This document shows positions 61,632 to 64,000 of a stretch of 64,000 nt of DNA, in pieces. A program made the position numbers and the translations under genes. The notes below the pieces were generated by a model. The model saw nothing but the letters and a program-made list of their open reading frames with translations, was not told the DNA's origin and ran no database searches. The stretch covers positions 2,581,501 through 2,645,500 of the forward strand of contig NZ_CP152017.1 of the NCBI RefSeq assembly GCF_038618305.1, read 5' to 3'. The DNA comes from Sporosarcina sp. FSL K6-2383 (lineage in GTDB: Bacteria; Bacillota; Bacilli; Bacillales_A; Planococcaceae). The number at the start of each line of letters is the position of its first letter. Within the stretch, counting starts at the first letter, position 1.

Positions 61632-62129
61632 ATGACAACTAGAGACCAAGCATCATTAGCCGACCTAACCTTACTCGGCAATCAAAACACTCAGTATTTA
61701 TTCCAATATAGTCCTGATATTTTAGAGGCAATTGATAACTTACATGTCAATCGAGATTATTTTGTGAAATTTAACTGTCCAGAGTTTACAACACTATGCC
61801 CACAAACGGGACAGCCTGACTTCGCAACTTTAACGATTAGTTTTATTCCCGATGAAAAAATTATCGAAAGCAAGTCACTGAAATTATATTTGTTCAGCTT
61901 CCGAAATCATGGTGATTTCCACGAAGACTGTATCAATATCATCATGAATGATTTGATCAAACTGATTGAACCACGGTATATCGAAGTATGGGGGAAATTC
62001 ACACCACGTGGTGGCTTATCGATTGACCCTTATTGCAACTACGGAAAACCTGGGACAAAATACGAACAAATGGCAGATCATCGGATGATGAATCATGATA
62101 TGTACCCGGAGAAAATTGATAATCGGTAA
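61632..62129 (+). CDS. queF: NADPH-dependent 7-cyano-7-deazaguanine reductase
   Basis: Reduces preQ0 to preQ1 in queuosine synthesis. The 165 aa are the short unimodular form typical of Bacillus. The catalytic Cys is in [14 protein letters not shown] (Cys about 56, Asp about 63), and [13 protein letters not shown] (about 107-119) carries the family motif. The ATG has TGGAGG 7 bases upstream. It follows the MFS gene directly. No preQ1 riboswitch was found. queC, queD and queE are not in the window. Confidence 0.96.
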   Translation: MTTRDQASLADLTLLGNQNTQYLFQYSPDILEAIDNLHVNRDYFVKFNCPEFTTLCPQTGQPDFATLTISFIPDEKIIESKSLKLYLFSFRNHGDFHEDCINIIMNDLIKLIEPRYIEVWGKFTPRGGLSIDPYCNYGKPGTKYEQMADHRMMNHDMYPEKIDNR

Positions 62130-62186
62130 TTATGTTAGAAGCCACGTCTGTTGAATAACCATTTACTTGCATAAATTACGGGTAAG

Positions 62187-62260
62187 TAATGTCTTGAAAG
62201 CTACTAGTCCACTAGAGTATTTCCAGTTCGCTTTCGGCTGACTATTCAAGACATAATTAC
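62187..62260. repeat. Imperfect inverted repeat downstream of queF
   Basis: GTAATGTCTTGAA pairs with TTCAAGACATAATTAC, separated by about 46 bases, before the queF terminator. The two 8-bp cores GTCTTGAA/TTCAAGAC are perfect. Confidence 0.5.
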
Positions 62261-62268
62261 CGTGGAGC

Positions 62269-62312
62269 AAGCATGGCTAGAAACGACTTCGTCATTTCTA
62301 GCCATGCTTTTT
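62269..62312 (+). terminator. Intrinsic terminator after queF
   Basis: Perfect 15-bp arms AAGCATGGCTAGAAA / TTTCTAGCCATGCTT, loop 11, followed by TTT. It is among the strongest terminators in the window. Confidence 0.9.
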
Positions 62313-62546
62313 CGGTCATCTTGTTATGAATTGTTGCCTGTCGCGTACCTACAATGCTTAAGTGAAAAATGCGGTTGATTGGAAAGAAAAGAATAGATGG
62401 CTTACTATAAAAATTGTAGTGCCCAAAGATACAATTTCGGGCTCTATTGTACTTTGTACAAGGTATTCTTTCGTTATTCCTAGTAAGCTTTATAGAAAGT
62501 GACACTTCCTAATATAATAATGGAAAAGATCATAGTGAAAGCTCCA

Positions 62547-62572
62547 TCCGCCAAAATTTCATCTTTGGCGGA
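62547..62572. repeat. Short GC-rich hairpin between queF and recQ
   Basis: Perfect 9-bp arms TCCGCCAAA / TTTGGCGGA with an 8-base loop, in non-coding sequence. There is no long T run, so a terminator role is unclear. Confidence 0.45.
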
Positions 62573-62636
62573 CTTTATCTAGATAGAGAGGCTTCTATTC
62601 ACTAGTTCCCAAAAGCATTAGCACTTCGAGTACAAG

Positions 62637-62776
62637 TATTTTTGGTGAGCGACGGATGAATGACTACTATACGATTACCGGAAGAACGTATAGGGATGCG
62701 GCGAAGTCGCATCCCTATACATTAAAACAATACGGCTATTGTATAGAAGTCGTTCATTCCAAAACGAGCCAAAAGA
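62637..62776. repeat. Large imperfect palindrome with a perfect central hairpin
   Basis: A perfect 13-bp hairpin (GTATAGGGATGCG / CGCATCCCTATAC, 62688-62720) is enclosed by outer arms of about 44 bases (62637-62680 and 62733-62776), about 70 percent complementary, including ATGAATGACT and AGTCGTTCAT. The element is not coding and does not look like the R1-R6 family. It could be a miniature mobile element or a structured RNA. The region 62313-62840 holds no gene. Confidence 0.6.
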
Positions 62777-62808
62777 AAACTATACACAGATGTGATATTT
62801 TATAAGTC

Positions 62809-62844
62809 AAAAACCATCCGGATGTCAGAATCCAGATGGTTTTT
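62809..62844 (-). terminator. Intrinsic terminator after recQ
   Basis: On the minus strand AAAACCATCTGGAT pairs with ATCCGGATGGTTTT (one mismatch pair), then TTTG. It begins right at the recQ stop codon. Confidence 0.85.
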
Positions 62845-62845
62845 A

Positions 62846-64000
62846 TTATACATTTTGCATGGTATATGACTTGATTTCGTTGATAAACGCCTCGCCATAG
62901 CGCTCTAATTTAGCTTGTCCAACGCCATTCACTGCGAGGAAATCTTCTTCTGTGATAGGCATTCTTGCTGCCATGTCTTGCAAGGATTTATCCGAAAAGA
63001 CAACGAACGGAGGTACGCCTGCATCTTGTGCTAGTTGACGGCGCAAGGCACGAAGCTGCTCAAATAATGGATTGTCAGCTGTAATTTGTTTAGTGATGAC
63101 AGATACTTTGCGATGCACTTTTACGCCGCCTGTTAAGACATCCTTGCCCTGCTCACTAACATAAATAATGGGGAATTGCCCATTTTCAACACCCAGATAG
63201 TTTTCTGAAATAATGAATTCGATGAAATCGGAGATGTCTTTTGCGCTTCGGTCTTTCATCAAACCATAGGTGGGCAGTTTTTCAAAGCCAAATTCTAGCA
63301 CTTTCTTATTACGAGATCCCGTCAAAACTTGTGCAATCATCGTCTTGCCAAAACGCTGCTTCATGCGGATGACACAAGATAATACCATTTGAACGTCTAC
63401 CGTGACATCTGAACTTTCTCGCGTATCTGTACAATTCGCACAGCGACCGCAATTGACTACATCAGTTTCACCGAAATAGGTAATGATGAATTTCTGCAAG
63501 CAGGCTTCTGTATGGCAAAAGTCAATCATCGATTGTAATTTTTCCAATTCCGCAGGGATACGATTTTCATCCTGTGACTGATCGATGAGGAATCGTTGTG
63601 TTTGCACATCTTGTGATGAAAATAAGATTGTGCAGGCGCTATCGAGTCCATCACGTCCTGCGCGACCTGCTTCTTGATAGTAACTCTCCATGTTTTTCGG
63701 CATTTGGTAGTGAATGACGTAGCGAATATTCGATTTATCAATCCCCATACCAAAAGCATTCGTAGCGACCATTACCGTTGCTTCATCCATCAAGAATCTA
63801 TCCTGCTCTGATTGTCGTTCGACATCACCTAAACCTGCATGGTATTTGGCAACAGCTACCCCACTCTTGCGCAGCGTTTCATGGACAGAATCAACAGCTT
63901 TGCGCGTTGCTGCGTAAATGATACCAGCTTCCCCGTCATTCTTCTTGACATATTCTTTGACAAACTTCTCACGGTCTTGTCCTTTTACAACAGAAAAGGT
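62846..64000 (-). CDS. recQ: ATP-dependent DNA helicase RecQ, C-terminal part (runs off the window)
   Basis: 384 C-terminal residues of a 3'-5' helicase; the frame is open to the window edge, so the helicase motifs I-III lie outside. Visible are motif IV region (GIIYAATRKAVDSVHETLR), motif V (VATNAFGMGIDKSN), motif VI (YYQEAGRAGRDG), the RQC zinc site with four Cys (CHTEACL .. CGRCANC), the winged-helix part, and a C-terminal HRDC domain (about the last 75 residues, with FLAVNGVGQAKLERYG). Confidence 0.96.
   Translation of the reverse strand, partial: TFSVVKGQDREKFVKEYVKKNDGEAGIIYAATRKAVDSVHETLRKSGVAVAKYHAGLGDVERQSEQDRFLMDEATVMVATNAFGMGIDKSNIRYVIHYQMPKNMESYYQEAGRAGRDGLDSACTILFSSQDVQTQRFLIDQSQDENRIPAELEKLQSMIDFCHTEACLQKFIITYFGETDVVNCGRCANCTDTRESSDVTVDVQMVLSCVIRMKQRFGKTMIAQVLTGSRNKKVLEFGFEKLPTYGLMKDRSAKDISDFIEFIISENYLGVENGQFPIIYVSEQGKDVLTGGVKVHRKVSVITKQITADNPLFEQLRALRRQLAQDAGVPPFVVFSDKSLQDMAARMPITEEDFLAVNGVGQAKLERYGEAFINEIKSYTMQNV

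Noticed and set aside
62257-62505. 82-codon minus-strand frame between queF and recQ
   Set aside because: It reads through the queF terminator hairpin and has no ribosome-binding site.

Overview
This 64 kb window is a chromosomal segment of a low-GC, endospore-forming member of the Bacillales. The gene order closely follows the Bacillus subtilis hemA-ysxC-lonA-clpX-tig and ysnB-rdgB-rph-racE-ysmB-gerE-ysmA-sdhBAC-yslB-lysC-uvrC-trxA-etfA-etfB-fadB-fadR-lcfA-yshE-mutS2-polX-yshB-zapA-rnhC-pheTS-ysgA-sspI-ysdC arrangement. gerE and sspI point to sporulation. The meso-diaminopimelate D-dehydrogenase gene and the overall protein character suggest the Planococcaceae, most likely Sporosarcina; this assignment is inferred from memory of families, not from a search. 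Almost all genes lie on the minus strand.

Layout. 0-6.5 kb: start of hemA with a PerR-type operator, then the ysxC/lonA/clpX/tig proteostasis genes. 6.5-10.7 kb: a TPR protein and an amino-sugar operon (nagA-nagB-SIS protein). 10.9-15.2 kb: an accessory stretch with two small-protein genes, a membrane protein, about 1 kb of decayed coding sequence, and a plus-strand pair encoding a DUF4236 protein and a membrane-anchored Excalibur protein with a repeat-rich linker. 15.4-15.9 kb: a tRNA-Arg(UCU) gene split in its anticodon loop by a 294-nt group I intron. 15.9-28 kb: housekeeping, sporulation regulator gerE, succinate dehydrogenase, lysC under a lysine riboswitch, uvrC and trxA. 28.5-33.7 kb: fatty-acid degradation (etfAB, enoyl-CoA hydratase, fadR, lcfA) with a 32-bp FadR-type palindrome. 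33.8-46.4 kb: DNA repair and cell-division genes, RNase HIII, pheST under a T-box leader, an rRNA methyltransferase and sspI. 46.4-50.8 kb: a CheY-like regulator under a c-di-GMP-I riboswitch, argF, an M42 peptidase, a Nudix protein and a PhzF-like protein. 50.9-57.5 kb: a DinB-like protein and a three-gene RND efflux operon that includes a TolC-like protein. 57.8-64 kb: small enzymes, ddh, an MFS transporter with queF, a 0.7-kb non-coding region rich in inverted repeats, and the C-terminal part of recQ.

Scattered through the window are six copies (five clear, one decayed) of a 105-200 bp structured repeat. Its core is conserved and it ends in a hairpin whose sequence differs between copies while its pairing is kept. 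This family, the tRNA intron and the c-di-GMP riboswitch are the most interesting items. Start codons were chosen by Shine-Dalgarno spacing and family length, so many differ from the longest open frame.
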